Positions 24,274 to 37,570 are shown, numbered from the stretch's first letter. The stretch: DNA of 64,000 nucleotides from Miscanthus floridulus (GCF_019320115.1 NC_089581.1:13569925-13633924), one strand, 5' to 3'. The notes: generated by a model from the sequence alone, not told the origin. Made by a program: numbers and translations.

Positions 24274-25089
24274 TTAATACGTTCAGTTTTACCCAGGCCT
24301 TTTCCATCCAACTAGTGTGCTGCTACTTGCTAAACAGATCCATCATAGGCTGTGAGTAACTGTTAGCAGGAATTGTAACTTCTCGCTTTATATATTTTTA
24401 TATGGTGTGGAACTGTTCAGTCGGCTTCAATCAATTCCATCGTGTGCCCAAGCAAGGCAGAAACGCAGAATTGCTAGATTAGGAATCCATGTGAAATTCC
24501 TGCCAGGCAAAAGGCACCGACAGAAATTCCAATTGCTCGCGACTAGCAGCAATCTCTTGCACGGAGACGATATTCACAAATGCTAGTCGTCCGAAGATGT
24601 TGGTTTGCAGTGACGGGTAACATGTGTATTCATGTATGTTGGCATATTTCTAGATAAGTTAGGCTGTCAAAAGCATGTGCCGGTACAAATTAAAAGATGA
24701 CGTGCTTCAATAGCAGGACCACGCGCTGTATTAGTACGAGTACAACTGTACAAGTTTACATAATTGGCCAACGTCTCATGTACGATGATTACGTACACAT
24801 CAAAAGCCTAACAAAAATATTAACTATACCATTTCGTGGTTCTATCGCCAGACCTATGTTCCCAATGCGGATGGCCTCGACGAGGTACAGGCTGGTGATG
24901 GGCGCTGACCCATTAATGCGGATAATAACCTTGTGGTTTCTCAGAAGGATGAAGCCGATCGCTTCCAACTGTCAAAAAAAAATTACAGCATCGAACTGTC
25001 GATTCAACCTGGTTACAGTCACACAGGCAGCTCGCCCTGCCACTACCAACAGGGGGACATACATGTGCATATGTGAGAGGAGAGCAACG
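24274..25089. other. Intergenic DNA, no gene seen
   Basis: There is no coding signal. A 160-codon open frame at 24697-25179 has no recognisable domain and runs into the neighbouring repeat. Confidence 0.5.
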
Positions 25090-25450
25090 GCTACATTAAG
25101 GACATCTTTAGTGGTGAGTCGATGCATCGAAGAAAAAGGATGGCCACGTCAGTTTTGGATGAGTCGATTTGTGAGTTAAGCGTGTCCTATACATAAATAA
25201 ACAACACTATTACAACTGTTACTTTTTATTGCCAAATAAAAAAATAGTTTCCTACTTACTTTTGTCCGGCCGCTCTCTCACCATGAGTCATCTTAATTGT
25301 TTTTGACCGGCGATGAATCGACTCACGTCGGTTCAATCTCTGTCAACGGATGAGTCGATTGCTCCAGTGGCATGAGTCGACTAAGGGCCCGCCACCTCAA
25401 CTCAACCCATGAGTCACTTTCCAGTAGCTCACTGGAGAAGCCCTTAGCAA
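25090..25450. mobile_element. Possible MITE with repeated GAGTCGA motifs
   Basis: The left edge AAGGACATCTTTAGTGGTGA and the right edge TAGCTCACTGGAGAAGCCCTTA are weak inverted relatives. The interior repeats ATGAGTCGATTG, GAGTCGACTAAG and GATGAATCGACTCA on both strands. The overall form suggests a non-autonomous DNA element; the termini are not firm. Confidence 0.35.
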
Positions 25451-27909
25451 GCAAGAAAACGGAAAAAACCATCCCTAGATCTCCACTGCTGCACGCAGGA
25501 CGGCAGGAGTCTTCGACTAGTGCTGCCTCACGATTTACTGTGCAAACGACCAAACGTCCATGCCTTGCCCTGTAGCCTCCTGCACTGCGCTATGGTTCGT
25601 CTCGCTCTCGCCCTGCCTGCGCACAGGAGGGACCCAGACCGCCCGGCGCCAAGAGGAGGTCTCACGCCGCATTGATGGCCAGGGCATGGCCACCGCAGGG
25701 CAGGAACGCTCGGCTCGGCTCCTCCAGCCATGGTCCCTGCGCGCGGGGCCCACCGGCAGCGCCTCGTATGTCCGTTTGTGTGTGCGCGCGCGCGTCCGCG
25801 TCTGCTGGCGGGGCTGGCTGGCTGGCAGCGGTGCCCCTCTGTGAAAGCAACCAACTCGTCTGGAGCCTGGCTTGGAGCTGACTGGCCCGCCCAGATGCTG
25901 CCCACTTGTTCCGGGTAGACATCAGATCTGTTGTACGTACGCGCATCGTGGTTCATGGCCGGAGCGCCCCAGCTGCTTTGCGTAGATCGTGCTCTCTGTC
26001 CGCTTGCATCGCGAGCCGGGTGAGCTATAAAGGCGAGGATTGCCATCTCGGTGATACGAACAGTGAAGTTTCTTTTTTCTCTGTGACCGGGTACTGTTTC
26101 ACCTCTGCGACGCTCCACGACGTCGTTTCCCGTAAGCTACACGGGATCCCCTCCTCGCGCCTGAGATTTTGTGGGCGGGTTCGGCCCCGCCGGCCGCCCG
26201 CTTCTCCGCATTGATCTCCTCTTGGTTCGAATCGGCTGCCCGCCGCCGCGTGGGCCGGCCGGCCCACGTGACGCGCGAGGGGGGAGCGTGTTTTCTTCCG
26301 TCTCAACGTCCGCGCTGCGATTGCGAATCCGCGAGTGGACGTGGAATCTCACGAAATCAGCGCGGGCTCGGCAAGCTGGAGACGGCGATACGGTCGCGCG
26401 GATCTTCTGCGGAGCGTCCGCGCGCGTCTGGCGTCCTGGCCCCCCGGGGGACGTTGCTTGCTGTTCGACCCGTTCTCCAGCGGCACGCGACGCCACGGAT
26501 CCATCCACCCTCCCTCTCGAAGGGGGGAAGTGGAATCCGATGCACGTGTGAGGTGGGTTGGGCTCGGGCGGCCACACATACCGTGTCCATGTGTGCGTGC
26601 GCGTCCCTTGCACCGAGAGACCTGATACGCTGATTAGGCGACCGCCCTGGCCCATCCTTTTGACTCGGATAACGCCGATCTGTGTAGTTGCACCAGTTCA
26701 ATGCACTCGTTAGGTCGGTCGGGGGTCGGAAAAGTTGACCTGTGACATCCGATGTTACGGCACGTTAAGTTTCCAAGTTACTACCTCGTTCGTCTGCTTT
26801 TGCCCTTCGATTGGCTGGCTGGTACTCTCACCGGACGGAGCCCATTGTTTTCCTGGGAGTAGAAATAATAAAATCGTTGACTCGTGGTCATCGGCGCACT
26901 TTGTTTTCCAGAACTGACTCGCCAAAGTACAAACAGACTGGATGAAAGAAATAAATATCGCTGACAAGTCAGTAAGAGCATTGGTTGTGTTTCCTTTTTC
27001 ACTTTCACGAAGGTGAAGGTGACAACCCCTAAACAGAAGTGAGGTTTTCGTAGTGCGAGAGCCCCTAATAATCCCCTGCGGCACATGGAAGTGGAGACCT
27101 GTAGAAAGCGAGGAGACGACCCAACCAAAAGGCTCGTCATCGCAAGGAAAGCGGCGCAAGCAATCGAGGGCCACTTTCCCTTGCCGCCCGCGGCGGCCGG
27201 CGTCTAATAATTTCTGTCCGACTGCCCGGCCACGACGTGAGGAACAGCACCCGCTGTCACTGGCGGTCGGCCCGCGCCTGCGCCATGGAGAATTGGAGAG
27301 GGACTCTTACCACTACAGGCCCCGCCATCCGGAGACGCGTGTAGCTAGCTTTGCGTCGCCGCCTTTTTCTACATAGCTCCTCTCCTCTCTTTTATGAGGT
27401 GGTCATTGATGTTGGTTGGTTGGGTCAAAAGGCGCAGGCAGATCTAGGGTTCATGTGGATGCTGCCTCTGATGAATCCATCCTCTGAGATAGTCCGATGG
27501 GGAGCGAAAGAGAGGAAAGGTGAAGGGGCAAAGCCTCTCTGGTGATGAGCATTTGGTTGCGTAGCTTTATCCTTTGCCTTTCCATGACGCGTACTACGAG
27601 CGGACGCACGCGTCTCCTGATTGGGGGAAGGATTCTCCACGCCCGTACGTTGTAAGTCTGCTTGCTGCTGTGAATAGCCTCTTGTAGGAATTAATGAACC
27701 AACCAATGCAGTCTCGATCCTACTCCTACCTGTTCAGAGGACACAATTCATAGCTGCATCGACACAAACAAACTAGGGAGACCAGATCACCAGAATGATT
27801 TGTATGTGTAGTAAACTACGAGGAAAGTGCATCTATCTATTCGTAATTCTCATCTAACTGCTGACGCCCGAGATCTGAGCAAAAGTAGACTTCACGTAGC
27901 CTCGCTGGG
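25451..27909. other. GC-rich region without a supportable gene
   Basis: Between 25.5 and 27.7 kb both strands show many overlapping open frames, caused by high GC content. I find no domain, no conserved motif and no coherent exon chain. CpG is abundant around 26000-26600, so a promoter or a non-coding transcript is possible, but nothing specific supports it. Confidence 0.5.
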
Positions 27910-27911
27910 GT

Positions 27912-27959
<48 letters not shown>
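27910..27959. repeat. GT microsatellite followed by a 34-base G run
   Basis: Eight TG units lead into an uninterrupted run of G from 27926 to 27959. Such a run is unstable and prone to sequencing and assembly error, and could form G-quadruplexes. Confidence 0.95.
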
Positions 27960-27961
<2 letters not shown>

Positions 27962-28434
27962 CTGCCTGATTAGAACTGGCAAATTTAGGTTACGTGTTAA
28001 TTCCCCCTCTGCCGCTGTCCCTCTGTCCGGCCATCCCGGCCGGGGCGCACGGGCCCCAGAACCTGACAGACTGCTGCTACCGCACGGTGGACCGATGGCG
28101 ATCGCAGCCGGTTGGTTTCGGCTTATAAAATTATAATTTTTCTCTCACACCACGCGCCAGTGTATTTCTAGTTATAATCCACGATCGTTTAGCGGAACTA
28201 ATCGACTCAGGGCCGCTCGCTCGCCAGGACCGGTTCCGCGTTTGGGTCAAAGAACTGATCGACTCAGGGCAGGGCTGACAGGCTCGCAGTCTCGGACAGT
28301 CAGGTCCTGTGCCGTGCGGCTGTGCCGCCGCCTGCTGCCAGTGACAGGCGCAGGCCAAGGCAAAGGCAGAGGCAGGCCTGGCCAAAGCTGCGTCGCCCTG
28401 ACTCGCCCGATCACACCAAGGGCAGTTCTTCTCC

Positions 28435-28656
28435 AAAACGTCAAATTTTTCAAGATTCTTTGTCACATCAAATTTTTGACACATATATGAAGTATTAAAT
28501 ATAAATAAAAAATAAAATTAATTACACAGTTTAGACGAAATTCACGAGACGAATCTTTTAAACCTAGTTAGACTATGATTAGACACTCATTGCCAAATAA
28601 CAACGAAAATGCTATAATGTCGTTTTGCCAAAATTTTCGACAACTAAACTGGGCCC
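28435..28656. mobile_element. Harbinger-like MITE, left end eroded
   Basis: It contains AGTATTAAATATAAATAA, AATTACACAGTTTAGACG and TTCACGAGACGAATC and ends TTTTCGACAACTAAACTGGGCCC, the family's right terminus. No left terminus is recognisable. Confidence 0.55.
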
Positions 28657-29783
28657 AAATAATTTTGCAGTTTTGGTCGTACGCAGGCCGATGCTAATAC
28701 TGTACGAGGAAAACACTGATTTATAAGTTGGAAAGTAGCTCAAGCGAAAATGACGATTCTCGGCTTATTTATAGTGAAAATAAACCAGACAACAATATTT
28801 GAGGACAGAGAGAGAAGAATAGATTAATTACTCGTATCGTGACTCCGTCCAGCTCAAATTACTGTATAATTTTTTATTACTTCAGGCTACGGATGCCGAT
28901 TGGTCCGAACCCAAACAAACGCTGAAACACACTTCTTTCGGGATTGTAGAATTTTGAAGAATTCAATTCAAACTCATATATACTACTCTAACGCTAGCTC
29001 ACAATGACCAACGAAATTAGTATTTAGTGCTAGCTCTCTGGTCGTGATTATGCTTGGAAATTGGAAACCTTGCGCCGGCAGGTATCTAATCCGGCCGGCA
29101 GCGACCGCTCCATGCGAGAAAGAAAGAAACCTTGCGCCTTAAGATAAGCACGAGCGCATTCGGCGGCCGGAATGGACCATCGCGTCTTGCCACAACGACG
29201 GATGGTCCGGACGAACAGAAAATCTTTGGCGTGATGGCATGGCGCCGCTTTAGCGTATGCGAGGCGTTTCACTTCTTCCCCCACCCAAAAAAAAGAAAAA
29301 CAGAGACAAGTAGAAGTAGCGGAGCGGCCCCTGCTGCTTTCGCGTCTGCAAAAACTCGATCCTGCTGCTTTCGCGTCTGCAAAAACTCGATTTGGCTGGA
29401 TGGCACTGTGGGATGGAGACCGTACTTTTTGCCTGCAGCTTTTTCTTGGCCTACTACTACTGTGGCTGACAACTGTTTAGTGGTTGATGGGAGACGAGAG
29501 GATTCTGACCCAGCGCTGGTGGTGTTGGTGCTTGGTACGGGATGGAATCACAAGGACGGATCGCGCAGCATTTATATGTCCGCCGAGGACCGGCCGTGCT
29601 CTTGACTTGAGTACAATGTACCTCGGAGGCCGTTAGGTTTTAGGTTTGGTAGTGAGCCCATGAAGCCCAAAGGCCAGATGGATGCGGGATGAAAGAACGA
29701 GGTGGCCAAGTGGCCCGCTAGGTCCAAAATGTTAATGTTATTGGTTTGTAGCGCGAAACCAGCACACGCGAGCTCCTTCTCGT
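28657..29783. other. Intergenic DNA with a 31-bp tandem duplication
   Basis: No gene is seen. At 29330-29360 and 29361-29391 a 31-bp unit starting CCTGCTGCTTTCGCGTC and ending AAAACTCGAT is perfectly duplicated in tandem, so the event is probably recent. Confidence 0.6.
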
Positions 29784-30034
29784 GTCAAAAAAAATCCGGG
29801 AGATGCCTCCATGTTCTTATATGATGATTCTCCAAGATATCCATCAAAGATCAAAGTCTTTTAGTTTTGTGCGGTTTGCACATGAAGGTAGGAATTTTAA
29901 TAGGGAGGCTCATATGCTTGCAAAATCTGCATGTACTCTTAGTTCTGGAAGTTATATATGGCTTGAGTCCCCTCCTGTACTTGTTGATGTAAACACTTCT
30001 AAAGTGAATTAATATCCTACCTTCATCTAAAAAA
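29784..30034 (+). mobile_element. 5'-truncated L1-type LINE fragment with 18-bp target duplication
   Basis: A 251-bp insertion encodes the end of a LINE RNase H-like domain on the plus strand (FSFVRFAHEGRNFNREAHML then AKSACTLSSGSYIWLESPP) with a stop, a short 3' tail and a run of A. It is flanked by ACGCGAGCTCCTTCTCGT at 29766-29783 and 30035-30052, a perfect 18-bp duplication. It is a dead-on-arrival copy, and the perfect duplication suggests it is young. Confidence 0.85.
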
Positions 30035-30129
30035 ACGCGAGCTCCTTCTCGTCCCTTCCAGAGCGACACAGTAGTGAGCGACGGCCGAAAGGGCGATCTC
30101 CTGTTCCTCCGTCGATTCGCCGTCATCCG

Positions 30130-31513
30130 CACCTAAACGAGCACATAATAATACCAGAAAAACTACCATAAAAATTTCAGGATTAAAGCTATCACCAATT
30201 TACCACAAAAATTCATATAATTTTTAACCTAATAATATTAAGCACTCTCAAATGATTTAATAGCTCCTGGTATCAACATGTACATATACGAACTAAATAC
30301 ACTAATAGATAGAGCACAATTTTAGAAACTTAACAAAATTTGTGTCATAATTTTTGGAGACCTACATGATTTTATATGATTTATCAAAGACCACCTCAAA
30401 AATTATATTAGAAAACTATTTCTAATTCCTTATGAAAAAGAAAATCGAATTCTCCCGCGCGGCCCACACATGCGGCCCACGCGATGCAGCGTGCACACGC
30501 GAGCGTGTGGCGGACCACGCGGAGACGACCCATGGAGGGAAAATCCCACGCGCGTTGACATATAAGCAAAAACGCCCCTGGACTATGAACATAACAACCC
30601 ACAGTCCACGTTACTATTCCTAAAGACAGCACCTATGCAAAAAGACCATTGTACCCTCTCCTCTTTACAACAGCATGGTCCTTGGCCACCCCCGCGCGCT
30701 CCAGCGCAGCGAGCGGTGGCACTGGCGACAGCACCGGCCACCCGGGACCCATGCTAACCTAGCTAAGAGGCTGAATCTCACCAAGGGGGTCAACGCAAGG
30801 CGATGGACGACGGTTGCACGAGCCGGGACACCATAGAAGGACCTATCCACGACGACGGGCATCCTATGACAAAGGCGATGACGTTCTGGTGAGCCACAGC
30901 AACAACAAGGCAGTAGGGGTAGCAGATGAGCAACGATGACTCACCAGTGACCTAATAGAGGTGCCGACTCTACCGGAGATGACCCGAGCGAGGCTAGCCA
31001 CGTGCGCGCTGCGAGGTGAACGGCGAACCGCAAAGGCACGGCCGCGTCAGCGACGAGGAGGCAGCACTAGAGCTGCGACTAGCGTGCGCACGACGAAGAA
31101 GGGTTCTAGGCGGGGCTAGTGGTGCGGTCAAATCGACGCGAGATGGCGAGGTTGGAGCTGGCCACGATGAGGCAGGCTAGGCCTTAATGGCGCGACGGCG
31201 GGAGCAAAGCTCTAGAATTGGAGCTTGGCCTAGCCGTAGTCAAGGCGTAGTGGGGCAGTCGGCAAGAGGACGTAAATGCGGAGACGCGGGCACGAGGAAT
31301 TGATGAGAGGTGCTTGCTCTCTAGCTCAACGTGACCACGACTCGACGACGACGGAAAGCAGAGGGAGAAAGAGAGAAATAGGGCGCGACAGGCGAGCTCA
31401 GTTTGTCCTTGCCTTGGGGGGACACGAGCGGTTGTAGCCAAGGGACCTACGTCCAAGCACGAGGGGACGAGCGCGAGCGTCCACGACTGGCCATGGCCCG
31501 CACGCTGCAACGC
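30130..31513. mobile_element. Older LTR, part before the nested insertion
   Basis: AT-rich DNA (ACTACCATAAAAATTTCAGG and similar) passes into a GC-rich block at about 30440-31513, the same AT-then-GC layout seen inside the LTRs at 31514 and 59572. The sequence resumes after the nested LTR at 36162-37079 and ends there in GAGGGTGTTACA. The left boundary is uncertain. Confidence 0.4.
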
Positions 31514-34500
31514 TGTGACAGAACCGCCCAATTTATACAAGATCAAGTACGGTTGTCCCTGCTAACATGTTGACACACCCATACTTTCACTCATATAAAC
31601 CCGGTAGTCCGCCGAGTGTCCTAAAAGACCTCGGTAAATCAACATCACAACCAAGATCGCGTGATTAAGCAAATACACATCACATACATCGGGTTGCAGC
31701 AGAAATAATATTACAAAGGGGTTAACAAATAATAGTGCACGTTTGGGTTTCAAAACCGCTTAGTGAAAACAACATAGCTTTCAAATGATTACATTAATAT
31801 AAGTTCTAAATATATTGCTAGCATAGTGACATCATCCGACAAAAGCATATAGATGAGAAGTAAGTATAGAATCACCGAGCCCACCGGCGGTTAGCCACCA
31901 TCAGCAACAGGTCGAGAACTTCACCTGCAACAAGGTGGGATAAACCCTGAGTACTCGAATGTACTCAGCCAGACTTACCCGTCTTAAACTAAAATAAAGC
32001 GACACCAAGGATTATGCACGGCTTTCTTTAGTGGGCTAGCTGACTTGTTTACGAAAAGCATAAGCTATCATGAAGAAACCATTTTAAGTACTTTGCATCA
32101 TCTTTATTATGACCTATCCATCTAGGTAAGCACCTGTACTATAGCAATCACTTGATTAACCAATAACATCCAGTTACCAACTTAGATTTAGCATATCCCA
32201 TATCATCCAGATAACCATCATTGTTCCATAATAATTACTACGATGCCGTAACTCGAGTCAAGTGCTCACTATCCAGGAGTGATGGCGATTCGAATCGATT
32301 TCTTACCAGCTGGTGATTTATTCCTTACACAAACCTCACTCGCCCGCTAAAGTGAGGTATTGATCACTGAGTCAACTATCCAGGTATCTCGAGTTTGCCA
32401 GGAACCACATGTACCTGGGGGCCGACCGACTGCACTTTGGTCTTATCATCTCGCCCCCGTGTCCTACCACACCTGCTCCGGCACAGTGTGCTGCGGGCAA
32501 TCTACTCGGCCCGAATAATCTCCCAGCTTCGCGGTCGAATGATACTTTCTTCGACCAGGTAAACGTAAGGCATGCGTTCAACATGACAAGAGGGACGAGC
32601 AACGGTCGGTCCTTAATCGACACAGACGGAAACTAATAGCACCCCAGAACCCTATCTGGTTACCTCCAACTTTTTCTGTCCGGTCTCCAATTATCCATCA
32701 CACATGGTTAATTCCATGATATCATTCTTTCCATAGCTAAATTCTTCCAGTAACCACCTATAATGTAGGTGATCGGATATCACCGATCGCTACCGGTCTA
32801 AGCAAGGCTAAGCAGTTATTCGATCCTGACCTAACAGGGTAAAAGGTAATAAGGTAGGCAAGGATAGTAATAAATGCATCAACGGTTTCAATCAACTCCT
32901 ACAACTTAATGCAATAATATATAAACTCATATATATAGAAAGAATTTCTTTTATAAATTAGGAGACTTATAATGCTCCGGGGCTTGCCTGGGAACCGACA
33001 CAAGTCAGTTCAGTTAGCTTGCACCATCCTGGTGACGTCTCAAGTCCTAGCACTCGCTTAGTCCTTCCATCTTCGGGATAGATCTACCAAACCAAACCTT
33101 CGAGTTCGGCACCACATCACATCCTTCGCGTGGTTCATCTAGCGTACCTAAATAAGATGCAAGATGCATGTGTATGAATGTGATGAATTGTAACACAAGA
33201 TGCATCACATAAACATTCAAGACAAACAAAAGATTATGCAAGACATAGACACCAATAGCTATTTAACCAACCTCACACAACTAACTATAGAGAGCAAGCT
33301 ACTCACATCAACTCATATCAAGCAAACAAGTTATTCACAGCAATCACAGAGTCAAGGCTGCAACAGCAGCAACTAATTTTACTCATAACAGGAGTTGTAC
33401 TAATCCAAAAGACATGCAACAAGACAATCTGGAAAGCTTATGACATTTTCTATAATTCATCTTTAATCCTCTTAGCATGATTCTCAAGTTAACTAAGTCA
33501 ATTATACCCATTTACAGAAACTGGTCCACAATTGACAGAAAGCAGCTATTTCTGAAACCCAACTTTAAATAGGCATAACTCACAAACCATAAGGACAAAT
33601 ACCACCAAATTTTAATAGAAGCTAGATACATGAATTATCTACAACTTTGTTATTCTCATATTAAGATGATTTTACAGTTAGAAGGATCAACTAATGCAAT
33701 AATTGCATCTCTGTCCAAAACATAAACAGAAACTGACATGCCACTTTAAACAGCTATAAATGGAGTTATACATGTCCAATAAATGTGGTTCTAGACTTTT
33801 TAGAAATCTTAGCAAATTATAAGCAACTTTGTTGTAAACACCTAAAGCTAATTCTACTACTAAGAAGGCCCCACAATAAGAACAAGGAAACCCTCTCTGG
33901 TTTTGGGCAGAAACAGACACAGAGATTTAAGCAAGTATAACTCAAGATCTACTTAGCCAAAAATCATGATATTTAACTTTTTGGAAAGCTTAAGAAAAGT
34001 ACCACAACTCATGTATTTTCACCGAGTCATGATTCATAACTTAACTGAGCCAATTAATTCAAACATGCAGAACTGTTCAGAGTAGAAGCAAAGCAATACA
34101 GGGCATTTGTTATTTTTATAACTCTTAAACTATAAATCCTAAACTCCTGAAATTTTTACTAGACAACAACAATCACCTTAGCAGCACTCCACAAAAAATT
34201 CACATTTATTTGAGCATAAAAACTGCAGTTATGAAAAACACAAGACATGGCAAGTAACAGGAACCAAGCTGCATAGATCTATTTTTACAGCAAAATATTT
34301 AAACTAAAACATGCCCTATTATAGATCTAGTGCATAGATAATTTCACAAGGATTCCAAAAAGTCCTCATTTTCTATTTTACGATTTTTGTACGAATTACT
34401 ATGAATTTTCAAAGTGGAGCATTCAAATCTGCAAAAATCAGAAAGAAAAGGAATCTAAATCTTGCATCGAGGACCCTGAAGAAAACATATATTAAATACG

Positions 34501-36161
34501 AACAAATGGATCCTTTCCGGCACTATTCATCCGAGTCACTGTCTATTCACTTAACCCCTTGGAAAAGATCCTATTCATGCGCGTGATCCTTCTTCTTCTT
34601 CCTCCCGACGGTGGAGCAGAGGAGCGGCCGACTCGCGGCTCCGGCCGGCTGTGGGCGTCGATGGCGGCGGTGGAGTGGCGGGGAGGACCAGGGGTCCCAT
34701 GCGCACACGCTGGGCTGCCTAGCTTGGCCCGACGCGACCTGTGGTGGCGCGACCACAGTAGCCGCGGCGGCGACGGCAGCTGCTCCAACGGCGGGGAGCA
34801 ACAGCGCCCAAAGGCGCCGGTCAAGGAGGTCCAGAGGCGCGGCGGAAGGAGGAGAAGGTGATGCTACGCTTGGTTCAGACGGAGGAGGGATGGAGTGGAG
34901 GCAGTAGCAGCGGTGAGGAGCTCCGCTCGGCTTGTCCATGGCGGACGCGCTCTGGCGCGCGCGTGCGGCATAGAGGGCGAGGGAGAAGGAGAGCAGGGCG
35001 AGCAGAGAGGCGAGTGAGGGCGCTCCGGTGCTCCCCATTAACGCAGGCAGGGGCAGGTGGCTTCGGTAGGGCGCCCTCGACACGTGGAGCAGAGGCGAGG
35101 AGCATGGCGACCGCGTGTCTCATTTGGGGCCCACCGTCGAACACCTGGTGCGCGAGAGAGTTCCCGACTTTGCAGTTCAAAACGGCATATTCGGCTTGGA
35201 TTCGGACCTGGGCGCCTGTAGCAAAGTTGTTGTGCACAAGCTGCTCTCCAACTTTTATTAAGGGTGCCTAGACATTAAACTCTCGGATTAGTAGCTAATC
35301 AAGCCTCAAGTTGATAGTGTCAATGCGTTGATAGCGATTAACAAACTCCAAAAATTGAGTGTCATAACAAGGTCAAACGAGTGCCATCTTTTTACATGCC
35401 CTTCTCCATGAACTTAGCTCCAACTTCCATTTTGGGTTCAAGTCAAGTTACTTAACGAAATTTGGAGAACGCGAGACGTCAATGCCGACGTCGATGAATT
35501 TCTAGACTTAGAATATTTGTAAGTCCTGAAATCAGCAGCAAATTCGATCTTGTGACCTCGATTTGACTTACTTCCAAGATGATCTAGCTCTTCGTCCAAA
35601 AACAAAGTTTGTTCTACATGATATGGACTACAACTTTCATTTAAGGTCCAACCTCAAAACTGGTATAGAACCTACTGTTCTACTTTGACCAAAGTAGGAT
35701 CACGATGAAGCTTAAATTATCCTTTTTGATCCATTGGAGCATTTTCTTGGCATTTGCCCAACATGAACCTTTCATGACTTTTGTTGTAGAGTTCATCTAG
35801 AGTCATTTTGGCAAGGTTGCAAGATTTGGTTGACGATCGAGAATTCCATTCACTTTATAAAATAATTCAAGCAAGGACATAACTCGTCATTTCATGTGAC
35901 TTCTTGATTCCAAACTTCACGAAACTTTTCCATGGATCAATATAGATGGGTATTGATGTGAGACACATGAAGATATTCCAATAACACCAGCCAAGCATAT
36001 ATCTTGAAAAGGGCCTATATGTAAAGCAATGGTGCAATATCCAAGTTTAGGTCGGGGCTCATTTCCATAGGTTTGACCTTGACATTTTCATCATCACTTA
36101 ATATGCCATGTTTGAGCTCAAATCCATTGCTTAACTGGTGGCAAACACCTGGGGTGTTACA
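31514..36161. mobile_element. 4.65-kb LTR, probably a solo LTR (Gypsy-like)
   Basis: It starts TGTGACAGAACCGCCC and ends CACCTGGGGTGTTACA, giving TG..CA termini, and is flanked by AACGC (31509-31513) and AATGC (36162-36166), a 5-bp duplication with one change. There is no gag, protease, polymerase or integrase sequence and no second LTR, so it is best read as a solo LTR. Large blocks match the LTR at 59572 onward, for example AAGTGCTCACTATC at 32260, TTTGCCAGGAACCACATGTA at 32392 and GCTCCGGGGCTTGCCT at 32975. The GC-rich block at 34600-35150 has open frames on both strands but no recognisable protein. Confidence 0.7.
31947..31968. promoter_or_regulatory. Conserved hairpin in the LTR (copy 1)
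   Basis: CTGAGTAC, a six-base spacer TCGAAT, then GTACTCAG: a perfect 8-bp stem. The same stem with different loops occurs at 59389-59410 and 60018-60039, each followed within a few bases by AGACTTACCCG. Its position about 430 bp into the LTR suggests a role in the LTR transcript, but that is inference. Confidence 0.6.
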
Positions 36162-37079
36162 AATGCCATTAATAGCGTGACGACGGCGTGCACGGCCACG
36201 GACGGACGGCACCCAACTGGGCCAGGGAGGGGGCAGCATGATGCAGCGAGCAGACATGACTATGGGAGTGACACGACGACACCGGCAGTAGTGGGCGGAC
36301 GCGATGGCAGCGGCAACGCGACCGCGGTGGCACCAATGGCGGCAGCGCGAGGCAGGACAGCAGGGTGCGAGGCCAACGGCTCGCTGAAGGCCGGCCTCTG
36401 CCAAGCCCAGGCTGCCTTATCGACCCAGCGTGGCGGTGTAGGGTGACCGTGCGAGACGCGACCATGTGCGCGGCGTGGGGAGGCCGCGCCGCACGGTGAC
36501 CACGCACCCGGCGCCAACCCACCCGAGACAAGTACGCGCACGGATTTTAAAACGCAGATGACGACTAAATCGTTGCTCCCAAACCTAAACCGGCTTCATT
36601 ACACTCAAGATGGCATATGGAACTACTAAATCGAATCATAGCACTACACCACTTCTTAACTCAACCTCTCCAATTAAATTGCTAAACATAGCAGCGTCTA
36701 GCTACTGACAGACTTGAAAATTTTCTAAGTTTTGAACTGAACTTGATTTCAATTTACGATTTCTAGGCTATTGAAAATATTACAAAGCAATATTATTTTT
36801 CAAATGTAAATATTTTGTTGTCATCTACAAAGTTTGTACTTCAAACTCTATTTAAGTATCACACACATGTTCTATAGCATTTTTGCTTAATAAAAAATGG
36901 TTTCAAACAATACTTGTTATGCATGAACTATCGAGTCAAGTTTCGTTTAGCGTTTTTATTGATCGTTTTGAGTTACAGAAATTGATCTACACACTTTATC
37001 ACATGCATTAACACACAAGTATGATACTTATGACATGTTTTAGTAGATGATTAACAGGGGTAACACCGAGGGTGTTACA
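36162..37079. mobile_element. Older LTR, part after the nested insertion
   Basis: A GC-rich part (36162-36540) is followed by AT-rich sequence ending AACACCGAGGGTGTTACA at 37079, an LTR-type terminus related to those at 45 and 36161. With 30130-31513 it forms one older LTR split by the younger one. Confidence 0.45.
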
Positions 37080-37570
37080 GCTAGTATGTCCCGTCATCGG
37101 TTTAATTGTTTGGAACTTAAGTGTAAATTGGTTTCCCTAGTTTTTTTTTTGTTTTTGCTTTTGTATTTTTTGAACGTTATGTTGCTTTATAAAAGCAGGG
37201 TTTACCTCTGTCAAAAAAAAATTATAACATCAAAATAGTATCATTAGATACACCATAAAATATATTTTTTATATTATGCTCGTTTGATGATACAAATATT
37301 TATGCTCGTTCCTACAAATTTTATAAAACTTAAGAAAGTTTGACTTGAGACAAATTTAAGATTTCATTTATTCGATAGAACGGACCGAAACATTGTTTAT
37401 CTACAAGTAATACCCCACTGTCCAGAAATGATAAGCGTATTAGAGTATTAGACTAGAGTGAAAAATCAAAATTTTCAAAGTTTGTCCAACAATTAGTCAA
37501 ATCAGGTGCAAATATAGGGCAAAAAACTTATAACAATAAATATGTGTTTAAAGTGACTCTTAGATGATCA
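37080..37570. other. AT-rich intergenic DNA; possible LINE tail and MITE remnants
   Basis: Positions 37080-37222 contain T-rich text ending TTTACCTCTGTCAAAAAAAAA, which resembles the 3' tail of a plant L1 element. Positions 37225-37560 resemble Stowaway-type AT-rich sequence. Neither has clear borders. No gene is seen. Confidence 0.3.

Noticed and set aside
25528..26655. Long overlapping open frames on both strands (up to about 196 codons)
   Set aside because: The region is very GC-rich, frames overlap on all strands, and none has a recognisable domain, splice pattern or conserved motif.
34543..35271. Open frames of 90-170 codons
   Set aside because: They lie inside the GC-rich block of an LTR and do not resemble gag, pol or any other protein I know.
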